A DNA stretch of 64,000 nt, taken from assembly GCA_022825885.1 (NCBI GenBank), contig JAJDVY010000017.1:1-64000 (forward strand). Reading direction: 5' to 3'. A program made the translations under genes and the position numbers. Below, piece by piece: positions 44,030 to 53,304 of the stretch (the stretch's first letter is position 1; each line of letters opens with the position of its first letter). The notes under the pieces were generated by a model. That model was given only the letters and a program-made list of their open reading frames with translations. It was not told the origin of the DNA and did no database searches. Source of the DNA: Nitrospirales bacterium. Lineage in GTDB: Bacteria > Nitrospirota > Nitrospiria > Nitrospirales > UBA8639.

Positions 44030-45501
44030 ATACCCAAGCCATTGTCTCGAAAGTCTGGAGTTATTGTAACGTTCTATTGGATGCGGGGGTCAGCTACAGC
44101 GATTATCTGGAACAATTGACCTACCTGATTTTCCTCAAGATGGCGGATGAGTACAGCAAGCCGCCCTATAATCGCGATGTCGGCATTCCCGCTGAATACG
44201 ATTGGCCAACATTAAAGGCTAAGAAAGGCGCTGAACTGGATAGGTTCTATATCGAGTTGCTGCGCGAACTGGGCAAAAAGAAAGGGATGCTGGGGCAAAT
44301 CTTCACCAAAGCCCAAAACAAGATCCAGGACCCGGCAATGCTCTTCCGGGTTATCGACATGATTGATACGGAATCCTGGGTCATGATGGGCGCGGATATC
44401 AAAGGCGATATTTACGAAGGCCTCCTGGAGAAAAACGCAGAGGATACCAAGAGCGGCGCAGGGCAATACTTTACCCCCCGCGCTCTGATTAAAGCCATAG
44501 TCGCTTGCGTACGTCCGGAGCCGGGCAAATCTATTGCCGATCCTGCTTGTGGTACGGGCGGGTTCTTTCTGGCCAGTTACGATTTTCTTGTGAGCGAGCA
44601 CAAACTGGACAAGGCACAAAAAACCTTTCTGAAACACCAAACCTTTCACGGCAATGAAATTGTCGCCAATACCCGACGCCTTTGTCTCATGAACATGTTC
44701 CTGCACAACATTGGTGAGATCAATGGCGTGTCTACCGTGTTATCAACCGACTCCCTGATTGCCGATAGTGGTAACCGTTATGACTATGTGCTGGCTAATC
44801 CGCCCTTCGGGAAGAAAAGCAGCAGGACGGCTACTAATGAAGAAGGCGAACTGGAAAAAGAAGATTTCACCTACAACCGCCAAGATTTTTGGGCCACCAC
44901 GTCCAACAAGCAACTCAACTTTGTCCAACACATTCGCACTATGTTGAAAACCACGGGCCAAGCCGCGGCTGTGGTTCCCGATAACGTGTTGTTCGAGGGA
45001 GGAGCGGGGGAAACGGTTCGCAAGAAGCTCCTGCAAAATACCGACTTGCACACCATCCTGCGGTTGCCTACCGGTATCTTCTATAAGCCAGGCGTCAAAG
45101 CGAATGTCCTGTTTTTCGACAACAAACCCGCAAGCCCCAATCCTTGGACGAAAGAGGTTTGGTACTACGATTACCGCACCAATATCCATCATACCCTGAA
45201 GAAAAAACCCATGCGATTTGATGATTTGAAGAATTTCATCGGATGCTATAACCCTCAGAACCGCCATGATCGTGCGGAAACATGGTCGGGAGAACAGCCT
45301 GAGGGCCGGTGGCGAAAATTCACCTACGACGAAATTGTCGCGCGCGACAAAACCAGCCTGGATATTTTCTGGCTCAAGGATAAAAGTCTGACTGATTTGG
45401 ACAACCTCCCGGAACCCGACGATCTGGCCGAAGCCATCATTGAAAACGTCGAAGCCGGACTGAACAGTTTCAGAGAAATTGCTGCCAGACTGGAGTCTTG
45501 A
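44026..45501 (+). CDS. hsdM: Type I restriction enzyme, N6-adenine methyltransferase subunit HsdM
   Basis: 491 residues. The N-terminal helical domain (DAGVSYSDYLEQLTYLIFLKMADE) is followed by the SAM-binding ADPACGTGGFFLASYDFL and the catalytic motif VLANPPFGKKS, typical of gamma-class N6-adenine methyltransferases. With two HsdM and one HsdS it protects the host site. The R-S-M gene order, with the methylase last, differs from the usual R-M-S or M-S-R order. Confidence 0.95.
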   Translation: MNTQAIVSKVWSYCNVLLDAGVSYSDYLEQLTYLIFLKMADEYSKPPYNRDVGIPAEYDWPTLKAKKGAELDRFYIELLRELGKKKGMLGQIFTKAQNKIQDPAMLFRVIDMIDTESWVMMGADIKGDIYEGLLEKNAEDTKSGAGQYFTPRALIKAIVACVRPEPGKSIADPACGTGGFFLASYDFLVSEHKLDKAQKTFLKHQTFHGNEIVANTRRLCLMNMFLHNIGEINGVSTVLSTDSLIADSGNRYDYVLANPPFGKKSSRTATNEEGELEKEDFTYNRQDFWATTSNKQLNFVQHIRTMLKTTGQAAAVVPDNVLFEGGAGETVRKKLLQNTDLHTILRLPTGIFYKPGVKANVLFFDNKPASPNPWTKEVWYYDYRTNIHHTLKKKPMRFDDLKNFIGCYNPQNRHDRAETWSGEQPEGRWRKFTYDEIVARDKTSLDIFWLKDKSLTDLDNLPEPDDLAEAIIENVEAGLNSFREIAARLES

Positions 45502-45569
45502 TAGCAATAGGTTTGGGATAATCTATGAAACAGAAATAGAGATCATTCTGTGCGAAAGAAGATATTAAG

Positions 45570-47012
45570 ATGAGCAAGAACATTCTGGAAATTATTAGCG
45601 AGAAAGCAGAGAAATTGGGACATCTGCGTGCCAATTGTACCGGACGGCTGCAAGCACTTGCAGGTAAAAATGGGGAGAAGCTCAATTTTACAAAGCCCAT
45701 TCCTGAAATTGAAGAAGGCATAGGAGACATTGATACGAGGGTTTTAGGGTTGATCGGTTTGGTAACAGGATTGAATGGCGAGGTGAATTTGGGCCTCGTT
45801 CCTAAGAGTCTTGTAAATGGGCTTGCTTCTCAGTTCTCCAAGTTAACCGAACGGTATCAGAATCTTAAAAACGAATTGGATGGTCTCGATAGTGATGGTG
45901 GCATTGGGAATCTGGATCAAAATGATTTTGCCATCCAAAGCCAGAATGGACAAATAAACCTCCAACTTAGAGAGTTTTTCCAGCCAATACAGGACTCCGT
46001 CGAAAGTGCGTTGGCATCCTACTATCGGCTAGCAAGTATTTTAAGAGGAACGTCATTTTATGATTTCTCTGAGGCTTTTCGTGAATTATCCAGGCAACTT
46101 TCTGAAGCCCAGAAAACTCAAGCAAATCTGTCTAAATTGGTTGCAGATGAAGAAAAGGCTCAAAAGCAAATTCAATCTCTCCGGAAACAGGCGGATATTC
46201 TGAAAGAAGAATTAGACCGTCTTAAAGTAGAAGGAGAGAAGGACCGAAAAACGATAACGGAATATGCCGAGGAGAGTACCCAAAAAGTAACGGCCATTCG
46301 TGCGACCAATGAGCAGGCCGAACAAGTGCAGGCTGCTGTTCAGAATTATCAATCCGATTTTAATGTTTTTCAGAAAGAACTAGAAAAGCGAGAAACGACT
46401 TTCAAAACAGGGAAGGAACAACAAGAAAATCTTATTAAAGAACTTAAGCAGACAAAAGCAGAGATTGAAGAGCATAAAGAACAGGCTGAAAAGATGCTGG
46501 CTGGTGCTACAGTCGCAGGACTAGCAGGGTCCTTTGCTGCAATAAGAGATAAACTCGAAAAAGAGCTTGAAGGAGCCAGACGGATTTTCTACTTGGCTGT
46601 TTTTCTGTTGTTTTTGTCAGTGCTTCCTCTTTTTGTTTACATTCTTCCTGGTGTTGAATGGATGTCCGGTAAAAAGGAAGAGGTGAATTCCCTGGAATTA
46701 GTCGGACAGATTATTATCCGCGCTTTGCTTCTACTTCCAGCCGCGTGGTTCGCAAAGTTTGCGGCTGCCCGTCATGCAGCTTTATTTCGTCTAAAAGAGA
46801 ACTATGCTTATAAATATTCCGTAGCTTCGTCTGTTGACGGATTTAAAAAGCAGGCTGAGCCTTTTAAGGACGCCATAGCAGCAGCAACATTTTTCGAATT
46901 GACGTTCAATCCAGCAGACCGAATGGAGAGTAAAGGCCATGAAGAAAGGCACCCCAATCCAGCCATGGAATGGCTGATGAAGAAACTTGGGGCTACATAT
47001 GATGGAAAATAG
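45570..47012 (+). CDS. Coiled-coil membrane protein of unknown function in the restriction locus
   Basis: 480 residues. Residues 1-160 are mixed and acidic. Residues about 165-325 form a long coiled coil (EEKAQKQIQSLRKQADILKE, ENLIKELKQTKAEIEEHKE). Two membrane helices follow at about 341-362 (YLAVFLLFLSVLPLFVYIL) and 376-400 (LVGQIIIRALLLLPAAWFA), then a conserved-looking tail: ARHAALFRLKENYAYKYSVA and FFELTFNPADRM. No enzymatic motif is visible. It lies 68 bases after hsdM in the same direction and shares the AT-rich composition, so it seems part of the island. Its architecture would suit a membrane-associated sensor or effector; that is inference. Confidence 0.7.
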   Translation: MSKNILEIISEKAEKLGHLRANCTGRLQALAGKNGEKLNFTKPIPEIEEGIGDIDTRVLGLIGLVTGLNGEVNLGLVPKSLVNGLASQFSKLTERYQNLKNELDGLDSDGGIGNLDQNDFAIQSQNGQINLQLREFFQPIQDSVESALASYYRLASILRGTSFYDFSEAFRELSRQLSEAQKTQANLSKLVADEEKAQKQIQSLRKQADILKEELDRLKVEGEKDRKTITEYAEESTQKVTAIRATNEQAEQVQAAVQNYQSDFNVFQKELEKRETTFKTGKEQQENLIKELKQTKAEIEEHKEQAEKMLAGATVAGLAGSFAAIRDKLEKELEGARRIFYLAVFLLFLSVLPLFVYILPGVEWMSGKKEEVNSLELVGQIIIRALLLLPAAWFAKFAAARHAALFRLKENYAYKYSVASSVDGFKKQAEPFKDAIAAATFFELTFNPADRMESKGHEERHPNPAMEWLMKKLGATYDGK

Positions 47013-47054
47013 GTCGCAACACGTTTTAGTTTCCGCCTTGCCATACTGAAAGCC

Positions 47055-48104
47055 ATGACGATTTCTCTGCCTGCCATTCATACTGCATCCGTTATTGGAG
47101 CGGGGGCTTGGGGCACTACGCTCGCCCGGCATCTGGTGAACCGGGGGCTCACCGTCAAGCTCTGGGCTTATGAAAACGAAGTCGTCGAGCGTATCAATCT
47201 CAAACGGGAAAATGCCCTGTTTTTGCCGGGGATCATCCTGCCCAAGGCGCTCTCGGCCACGCATTCTCTTCAGGACGTGGTCATTGACACCGGCTTGATC
47301 GTGCTGGCCGTGCCTTCGCATGCCATGCGACCGGTGGTGCGGCAACTGATCTCTTCTCTTTCCGAACCTGTTCCGATTGTCGTGGCGTCAAAGGGGATTG
47401 AAGAAGAAACGCATCAATTGATGTCCCAGGTCCTCGACGAACTGCTACCCTCCGACTGGGCGAATGGGACCGCCGTACTCACGGGACCCAGTTTTGCCGC
47501 TGAAGTGAGCCGGGACAAGCCCACGACCATTCTGTTGGCCGGTCAGGATGCCGGCCTTGCGGCACACCTGCAAACGGTGTTCATATCCGCAGCCTTCCGG
47601 GTGTACACCGGAACGGATCTTATCGGGGCGCAATTGGGAGGGGCGCTCAAAAACGTCATGGCGATTGCGGCCGGTGTGGTGGATGGCCTGGAGTTGGGAC
47701 TGAATGCCCGGGCCGCGCTGATCACGCGAGGGTTGGCCGAGGTGATTCGCCTGGGCGTCGCACTGGGGGCCGACGTGCATACGTTCTACGGTCTTTCCGG
47801 CCTGGGGGATCTGGTGCTCACCTGTACAGGTGCCTTGAGTCGCAACCATGCCGTGGGACTGCAATTGGGCCAGGGCCGGCGGTTGGAGGATATTCTGAAC
47901 GAAACGGTCACGGTGGCCGAAGGCGTTCGCACCACCAAGGCCGCCATGGCGTTGGCTCGGCAGTTTCAAGTGGAGATGCCGATTGTTCAAGGCGTCCACG
48001 CGATGTTGTTCGAAGGGAAACCACCCCGGCAAATCGTCGCCGATCTGATGTCACGATCAGCCAAAGAAGAAATTCCTTTCGCGCATTCCGGACGCCCACG
48101 CTGA
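47055..48104 (+). CDS. gpsA: Glycerol-3-phosphate dehydrogenase [NAD(P)+]
   Basis: 349 residues. It reduces dihydroxyacetone phosphate to sn-glycerol 3-phosphate for phospholipids. The dinucleotide loop VIGAGAWGTTLARHL, KGIEEETHQLMSQVL, LTGPSFAAEVSRDKPT, the catalytic lysine in GALKNVMAIAAGVVDGLELG and FYGLSGLGDLVLTCTG are intact. It marks the return to core genes right of the defence island; composition is GC-rich again. larB follows after six bases. Confidence 0.96.
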   Translation: MTISLPAIHTASVIGAGAWGTTLARHLVNRGLTVKLWAYENEVVERINLKRENALFLPGIILPKALSATHSLQDVVIDTGLIVLAVPSHAMRPVVRQLISSLSEPVPIVVASKGIEEETHQLMSQVLDELLPSDWANGTAVLTGPSFAAEVSRDKPTTILLAGQDAGLAAHLQTVFISAAFRVYTGTDLIGAQLGGALKNVMAIAAGVVDGLELGLNARAALITRGLAEVIRLGVALGADVHTFYGLSGLGDLVLTCTGALSRNHAVGLQLGQGRRLEDILNETVTVAEGVRTTKAAMALARQFQVEMPIVQGVHAMLFEGKPPRQIVADLMSRSAKEEIPFAHSGRPR

Positions 48105-48110
48105 TTCCTC

Positions 48111-48869
48111 ATGAACCCTTCAGTCCTCGAGTCTCTGTTGCGGTCGGTGCAAGCCGGATCCACGTCGATTGCGGACGCGCTTGAACGACTGCGCACCCTT
48201 CCCTATGAAGATTTGGAATTTGCCAAGCTGGATCACCATCGCACGTTGCGTCACGGTTCGCCGGAGGTGATTCTTTGTGAAGGGAAAACCGAGAAGCAGA
48301 TCGTCACGCTGACCCGGGACCTGCTCAAACACAAACAGCCGGTGCTCGCAACGCGCGCCGATACCGCCGTCGCGCGTGCGCTCAAACGAGTGAGCCGGAA
48401 GGCCGTGTATCATCAAGCGGCGCGAGTCGTGGTCATTCAACCGTCCACGCCAAAAATCTTGAAGGGCGATATCGTGATTGTGACCGCCGGCACCGCGGAT
48501 ATCCCGGTCGCGGAAGAAGCCAAAGTGACCGCCATGACGATGGGGAGTGCGGTGGAGACGATCTTTGACGTGGGGGTAGCCGGGGTCCACCGGTTGTTCG
48601 ATCAGGTTGATCGTCTCCAACGCGCGCGCGTGCTGATTGTCGTCGCGGGCATGGATGGCGTCCTGCCGAGCGTGGTGGGCGGTCTGGTGCAGACCCCGCT
48701 CATTGCCGTGCCCACCAGCAAGGGCTACGGCGCAAACTTCGGCGGCCTGGCCCCGCTACTCACGATGCTGAATGCGTGTTCCGGCGGGATTGGCGTGGTG
48801 AATATTGACAACGGGTTTGGAGCCGGACATCTGGCACATCGCATCAATGCCCTGGTCGACCGGCCGTAA
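48111..48869 (+). CDS. larB: Nickel pincer cofactor biosynthesis protein LarB
   Basis: 252 residues. The N-terminal YEDLEFAKLDHHRTLRHGSPEVILCEGKTEKQIV is typical of LarB, and the rest is an AIR-carboxylase-like (PurE-type) domain with VTAGTADIPVAEEA and VAGMDGVLPSVVGGLV. LarB carboxylates and hydrolyses nicotinic acid adenine dinucleotide to begin the nickel pincer nucleotide used by LarA-type racemases. larC lies 0.8 kb downstream; larE and larA are not in the window. Confidence 0.93.
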   Translation: MNPSVLESLLRSVQAGSTSIADALERLRTLPYEDLEFAKLDHHRTLRHGSPEVILCEGKTEKQIVTLTRDLLKHKQPVLATRADTAVARALKRVSRKAVYHQAARVVVIQPSTPKILKGDIVIVTAGTADIPVAEEAKVTAMTMGSAVETIFDVGVAGVHRLFDQVDRLQRARVLIVVAGMDGVLPSVVGGLVQTPLIAVPTSKGYGANFGGLAPLLTMLNACSGGIGVVNIDNGFGAGHLAHRINALVDRP

Positions 48870-48920
48870 TCACCGGCGCACGGTATTCACGGCTCACCCT
48901 TTTCTGCCGCCCCCGCATCC

Positions 48921-49535
48921 TCAAGGCTGATCGGAATCGGATGTGCCGGGATCTTCGCCTTCTTCATTCAAGGGGTCGGAACCCGCCTCATCCGAAACGA
49001 ACGGCACGTGTTCCAAATGCGGGGCTTCCCGGGCCCGCGTTTGGGGAGAAAACACGTCGAGCTTTCCTCTTGCATACGGCGAGACGATTTTCGCCTTGGT
49101 AAATCCATCCTCATGGGCCATCAACTTGGCTTTGGCTTCATAGGAATACGTGCCTTGCGGTACATACTGCCGGGTCTGGTCTCTCCCATCCCAGAGCAGG
49201 GCAACCGTCATGCGAGACTTGCCGTTCCCGACAACGACCGCGCTCAAAAGCTGTCGTCGCACCAGGAATCGAATGGAGCGCCTGGTCGGCAGGCTGATAA
49301 GCGACGAGACTTCGAGCAAATCGAACTGATCCAGCTTTTTCGGCAACTCCACGGTCACCGTGATGGTCATGGGCTCACGCCCCGGAGCAAACGGCACAGG
49401 TGAGGCCGTAATGTCCACGATCTTAAGTGGAGGCGGCTGAGACCGCTTTTTCCGTTTGGCATCGAGAGCCGCCGGAGCCAACACAAAAGCCAGAAGCGTG
49501 AGCAGGCTGATAAAGCTTAGACGAGAAGAGATCAT
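48921..49535 (-). CDS. Exported hypothetical protein with Ig-like domain
   Basis: About 204 residues from the ATG at 49533-49535. A signal peptide (LSFISLLTLLAFVLAPAALDA) is followed by a basic patch and strand-rich sequence: ITASPVPFAPGREPMTITVTVELPK, MTVALLWDGRDQTRQYVPQGTYSYEAKA. The WDGRD...VPxGTYxYxxxA pattern is that of FlgD-type immunoglobulin-like modules found in many exported proteins. The C-terminus is acidic. It lies opposite to and between larB and larC. The frame upstream of this start is a family C repeat. Confidence 0.6.
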   Translation of the reverse strand: MISSRLSFISLLTLLAFVLAPAALDAKRKKRSQPPPLKIVDITASPVPFAPGREPMTITVTVELPKKLDQFDLLEVSSLISLPTRRSIRFLVRRQLLSAVVVGNGKSRMTVALLWDGRDQTRQYVPQGTYSYEAKAKLMAHEDGFTKAKIVSPYARGKLDVFSPQTRAREAPHLEHVPFVSDEAGSDPLNEEGEDPGTSDSDQP

Positions 49536-49551
49536 TCGGATCTTTGACTTC

Positions 49552-49619
49552 GGATTGTGGACTGTTTGTTTCGGATTGCAGAGGAGTGTGGATTGACAAT
49601 CCATAATCCGCAATCCACC
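49552..49619. repeat. Dispersed repeat, family C, copy 1
   Basis: CGGATTGTGGACTGTTTG, TTTCGGATTGCAGAGG and GTGGATTGACAATCCATAAT lead to CCGCAATCCACCA. GGATTGC/GCAATCC arms can pair. Related copies lie at 51909-51944 and 55557-55610. Confidence 0.65.
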
Positions 49620-49691
49620 ATGTGCCTACATACAGTGACGCGGATGGCTCGTCAAGGGCTTTTCAATCAGAACGAGGCGTGAAGGATCGCC

Positions 49692-50885
49692 ATGCATCTT
49701 CACTTCGATTGCTTTTCCGGTATCAGCGGAGACATGACGTTAGGAGCCCTCGTGGACGCCGGGCTTTCGCCGAGAGCTCTGCGCCAAAGACTGAAGGCGC
49801 TTCCTCTATCCGGATACCGCCTCAAAGTTTCAAAAGTCCGCCGCGGGGCGGTCCATGCGACGAAGGTAGACGTGGTCATTTCCAAGGTGGCGGAGAAACG
49901 CCGCTCCTGGCCGCAAATCCGGCGGCTTCTGTCCGCGAGCCATCTGCCTCCCACCGTCAAAAAGCAGGCACTCGCCGTCTTCGAACGCCTGGCCACGGCA
50001 GAAGGAAAGGTGCATGGGCAAGACCCCGCCCTTGTCTCGTTTCATGAAGTGGGGGCGATCGATGCCCTGGTCGATATCGTGGGCGGGCTGCTCGGATGTC
50101 ATGAATTGGGGGTGAAAACCTTCAGCGCATCTTCTGTCAACGTGGGATCGGGAACGATCGACGGGACCCACGGCATGTTGCCGGTTCCCGGACCCGCGGT
50201 TGCCGAACTGGCAAAAGGGTATCCCATTTATTCCCAAGGTCCCGCCGTGGAATTGGCCACTCCCACCGGGATGGCCCTGCTGACCACCCTGACACAAACC
50301 TTCGACCGGCTACCCCCTCTGGTGACCGGTTCCGTGGGGTACGGGGCAGGCACAGCCAATCCACCAGACTGGCCGAACGTGTTGCGCGTGTTTCTTACCA
50401 CTCCCGTCCCTACCTCTTCTCTTCTCCTGGGAGAAGAGAGGATTGAGGCGGACCAAGTCATCCAGTTGGAAACCAACATCGACGACATGAACCCTCAATT
50501 GTATGAAGTAGTCATGGAACGCCTGTTCGAGAACGGCGCCCTTGACGTCAGCATGACCCCGACCATCATGAAGCGCAACCGGCCGGGAATCATCCTCACG
50601 GTGTTGGCCAAGCCCGAACACGCAGGGATGTTGACGCAACTGCTTTTTCGTGAAACGACCACCCTCGGAGTGCGAAGCCAACTCATTAGCCGGACCACGC
50701 TCGCCCGGTCAATGCAAACCATCCGCCTGCCGCAAGGTCGCGTCCGGGTGAAAAGCGTTCACGCGGGTAAGATCCTCAAGCATCGGCCCGAATTTCAGGA
50801 CTGCCAGGCCATCGCCAAGAAGACCGGCATCCCGGTGCAAGAGGTCATCGAACGAGTGATGCAAGCCATCCGGGACAGGGATTAA
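49692..50885 (+). CDS. larC: Nickel pincer cofactor biosynthesis protein LarC
   Basis: 397 residues. It inserts nickel into the pincer nucleotide using CTP. HLHFDCFSGISGDMTLGALVDAGL at the N-terminus, VSFHEVGAIDALVDIVGG, GMLPVPGPAVAELAKGYPI and the C-terminal-domain start LETNIDDMNPQLYEVVMERLFENGALDV are characteristic. It is full length (no split larC1/larC2 frameshift, which occurs in lactobacilli). pdxA follows after three bases. Confidence 0.93.
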   Translation: MHLHFDCFSGISGDMTLGALVDAGLSPRALRQRLKALPLSGYRLKVSKVRRGAVHATKVDVVISKVAEKRRSWPQIRRLLSASHLPPTVKKQALAVFERLATAEGKVHGQDPALVSFHEVGAIDALVDIVGGLLGCHELGVKTFSASSVNVGSGTIDGTHGMLPVPGPAVAELAKGYPIYSQGPAVELATPTGMALLTTLTQTFDRLPPLVTGSVGYGAGTANPPDWPNVLRVFLTTPVPTSSLLLGEERIEADQVIQLETNIDDMNPQLYEVVMERLFENGALDVSMTPTIMKRNRPGIILTVLAKPEHAGMLTQLLFRETTTLGVRSQLISRTTLARSMQTIRLPQGRVRVKSVHAGKILKHRPEFQDCQAIAKKTGIPVQEVIERVMQAIRDRD

Positions 50886-50888
50886 CCC

Positions 50889-51911
50889 ATGCCGAATACC
50901 CCAACAGGACAAAAGCCCTTGCTCGCCGTGACCATGGGTGACGCGGCCGGCATCGGTCCCGAGGTGATTGTCAAGGCACTGGAGGCTCCCGCTGTGTGGC
51001 GAGTGTGTCGTCCTATTGTGATCGGGTCGGTTCCGGTGCTCCAACGGGAAACCCGTCGTCTGTCCTCCTCTCTCACGGTCCTCCCCATACAAGGTGATCA
51101 CGGACGAAGACCGGCCATTCGCAGAGGCCACGTTCCGGTCTTTGATCCTTTGAAAACGCCATTGGGTCGCATTCGGGCAGGCCGGCCCGCCCAAGGCCCC
51201 GGAGCGGCTTCGGTCGAGTTCATCAAAACGGCCGTCCGGTGGGCGCAGAGCGGTTGCGTCTCAGGAATGGTCACGGCGCCGATCAATAAAGAATCGCTTC
51301 ACTTGGCCGGGTATCCATACCCCGGACATACGGAACTCCTGGCCGACCTGACGGGCACCAAACGGTTCGGGATGATGTTAATGGGCGGGCCATTGAAAAT
51401 CCTGTTTGTGACCACGCACTTGGCGCTCAAGGACGTTCCGGGCGCCTTGACGACCCCCCGCGTGTTGCAGGCTATTCGACTCGCTCATCGAGCCATGAAG
51501 GACTATTTCAGAATCCCGAACCCCCGGATCGGCGTGGCAGCCCTCAACCCTCATGCGGGCGAGCACGGATTGTTCGGCAGCGAAGAACAGGCCTGCATTG
51601 CGCCGGCCGTGCGTCTGGCCAGACGCGCCCGCATTCAAGCCTCCGAGCCGCTTCCGGCCGATACCCTGTTCGGCGCCGCGGTCCGCGGAGCCTATCACGT
51701 CGTGGTGGCCATGTATCACGATCAAGGGCTCATCCCTCTCAAGACCGTGGCCTTTGGACGCTGCGTCAACGTCACGGTCGGCCTGCCGATCATTCGCACC
51801 TCGGTGGATCACGGTACGGCCTATGACATCGTGGGTAAAGGCAAGGCCGATCCCCAAAGCCTCGTGGAAGCCATCAAACTGGGTGCGGATTTGGCAATGA
51901 AGCATTGCTGA
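50889..51911 (+). CDS. pdxA: 4-hydroxythreonine-4-phosphate dehydrogenase
   Basis: 340 residues. It oxidises 4-phosphohydroxy-L-threonine in pyridoxal 5'-phosphate synthesis. AVTMGDAAGIGPEVIVKAL, TAPINKESLHLAGYPYPGHTELLADL (metal-binding His), MLMGGPLKILFVTTHLALKDVP, LNPHAGEHGLFGSEE and YHDQGLIPLKTVAFG are present. It lies three bases after larC, and its stop runs into a family C repeat preceding rsmB. Confidence 0.95.
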   Translation: MPNTPTGQKPLLAVTMGDAAGIGPEVIVKALEAPAVWRVCRPIVIGSVPVLQRETRRLSSSLTVLPIQGDHGRRPAIRRGHVPVFDPLKTPLGRIRAGRPAQGPGAASVEFIKTAVRWAQSGCVSGMVTAPINKESLHLAGYPYPGHTELLADLTGTKRFGMMLMGGPLKILFVTTHLALKDVPGALTTPRVLQAIRLAHRAMKDYFRIPNPRIGVAALNPHAGEHGLFGSEEQACIAPAVRLARRARIQASEPLPADTLFGAAVRGAYHVVVAMYHDQGLIPLKTVAFGRCVNVTVGLPIIRTSVDHGTAYDIVGKGKADPQSLVEAIKLGADLAMKHC

Positions 51912-51944
51912 TTGAAAATTCACAATCCAAAATCTGCAATCTAA
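51909..51944. repeat. Dispersed repeat, family C, copy 2
   Basis: TGATTGAAAATTCACAATCC then AAAATCTGCAATCTAAA. It fills the gap between the pdxA stop and the rsmB start. Confidence 0.55.
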
Positions 51945-51945
51945 A

Positions 51946-53301
51946 ATGCGTCCCCGTACCTGTCGAAGCCTGGCCCTTCAAACTCTCCTGGCCGTGGAAC
52001 GGGAAACCTGTTTTGCCGACGACGCGTTCACCAGATTCGCCACGCACGCGAAGCTGCCCCCCGAAGACCAAGCCCTGGCTTTCGAACTCGTGTACGGAGT
52101 GCTCCGCCAACGGGCGATGCTGGATTGGCAATTGAATGCCGTCGCCAGCCGTCCCGTTCACCGGCTGCCGGCAGTCGTGGCCATCATCCTCCGTCTCGGT
52201 GCCTATCAAATGCGCCATCTGGACCGTATCCCGGTTTCCGCCGCGGTGAACGAATCGGTCAAACTCGCCAAAGGAGTCAAAGGCCGGGACTGGAGCGGCG
52301 TGGTGAACGGCATCCTTCGGAACTTGGACCGGAGGGAAATCGAGTGGCCGGATATGGCTCACGATCCCGTGAACGGAATGTCCGTTACGTACTCCTGCCC
52401 GAACTGGTTGGTGCAACGCTGGATCGACCTTTGGGGACTCGAGACGGCGGAAGCCATGTGCCGGCAGACCCTCACCATTCCGCCTCTGACACTACGAACG
52501 AACACGCTCCGCTGTTCTCGCGAGCAACTCGAAGCCAGACTCGGTGCAGAAGGGTATACGGTATCCAGGACGTCCGTCAGCTCCCAGGGACTCATTCTGG
52601 AGAAATGCGGGTCGTTACAGGATTTGTCCGTGTTGCAGGAGGGTTGGTGTTACGTCGAGGACGAGGCCGCCCAGTTGGTCCCCCTTCTGTTGGACGCCAA
52701 ACCCGGACAGCGTGTCCTGGACGCATGTGCGGCTCCCGGAGGCAAATGTTCGCACATCGCGGCGTTGATGGAGAACCAAGGGGAGATCGTGGCCACCGAT
52801 CCGGAACCCCGGCGCCTGAAACACCTGGAAGCGAATCTGCGCACGCTGGGGATCACGTGCGTGGAAACGGTCGAGACTGCCCACGAGGCGGACCGTGCCT
52901 CTTCCTGGTTTCAAGACCAACAAGGCTTTGATCGGATCCTGGTGGATGCGCCCTGTTCGGGATTGGGCGTGCTTCGTCGCCATCCCGAAGCGAAATGGCA
53001 GAAGACGTCCTCGCAACTCGACCGCCACGGCGAACGACAAGCAGGCATTCTGGAACGGGTGGCTCGTTACTTGAGACCGGGCGGAATCTTGGTCTATAGT
53101 GCGTGCTCAACGGAGCCTGAGGAAACCACACAGGTCGTTTCTCGCTTTTGTCAAGACCACCCGGAATTTTGCCGCGAATCGTCGGCACGGTGGCTTCCTC
53201 CACATGCGCATTCCCTGACGAATCCTGACGGAGATTTCCTCACGTCCGGCTTCCGCTACAATATGGACGGGTTCTTTGCCGCACGACTTCGACGAACGTA
53301 G
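51946..53301 (+). CDS. rsmB: 16S rRNA (cytosine-967-C5)-methyltransferase
   Basis: 451 residues. An N-terminal NusB-like RNA-binding domain (LALQTLLAVERETCFADDAF, LGAYQMRHLDRIPVSAAVNESVKLAK) precedes the RsmB/NOP methyltransferase domain. The SAM site is LDACAAPGGKCSHIAAL, the general-acid cysteine lies in VDAPCSGLGVLRRHPEAKW and the nucleophile cysteine in LVYSACSTEPEE. It is followed by rpe after three bases. The 5' untranslated stretch is a family C repeat. Confidence 0.94.
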   Translation: MRPRTCRSLALQTLLAVERETCFADDAFTRFATHAKLPPEDQALAFELVYGVLRQRAMLDWQLNAVASRPVHRLPAVVAIILRLGAYQMRHLDRIPVSAAVNESVKLAKGVKGRDWSGVVNGILRNLDRREIEWPDMAHDPVNGMSVTYSCPNWLVQRWIDLWGLETAEAMCRQTLTIPPLTLRTNTLRCSREQLEARLGAEGYTVSRTSVSSQGLILEKCGSLQDLSVLQEGWCYVEDEAAQLVPLLLDAKPGQRVLDACAAPGGKCSHIAALMENQGEIVATDPEPRRLKHLEANLRTLGITCVETVETAHEADRASSWFQDQQGFDRILVDAPCSGLGVLRRHPEAKWQKTSSQLDRHGERQAGILERVARYLRPGGILVYSACSTEPEETTQVVSRFCQDHPEFCRESSARWLPPHAHSLTNPDGDFLTSGFRYNMDGFFAARLRRT

Positions 53302-53304
53302 ACG

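Noticed and set aside
35361-47012. Possible CRISPR array near the CARF gene and the defence island
   Set aside because: No regularly spaced direct repeats and no cas1, cas2 or effector genes were seen.
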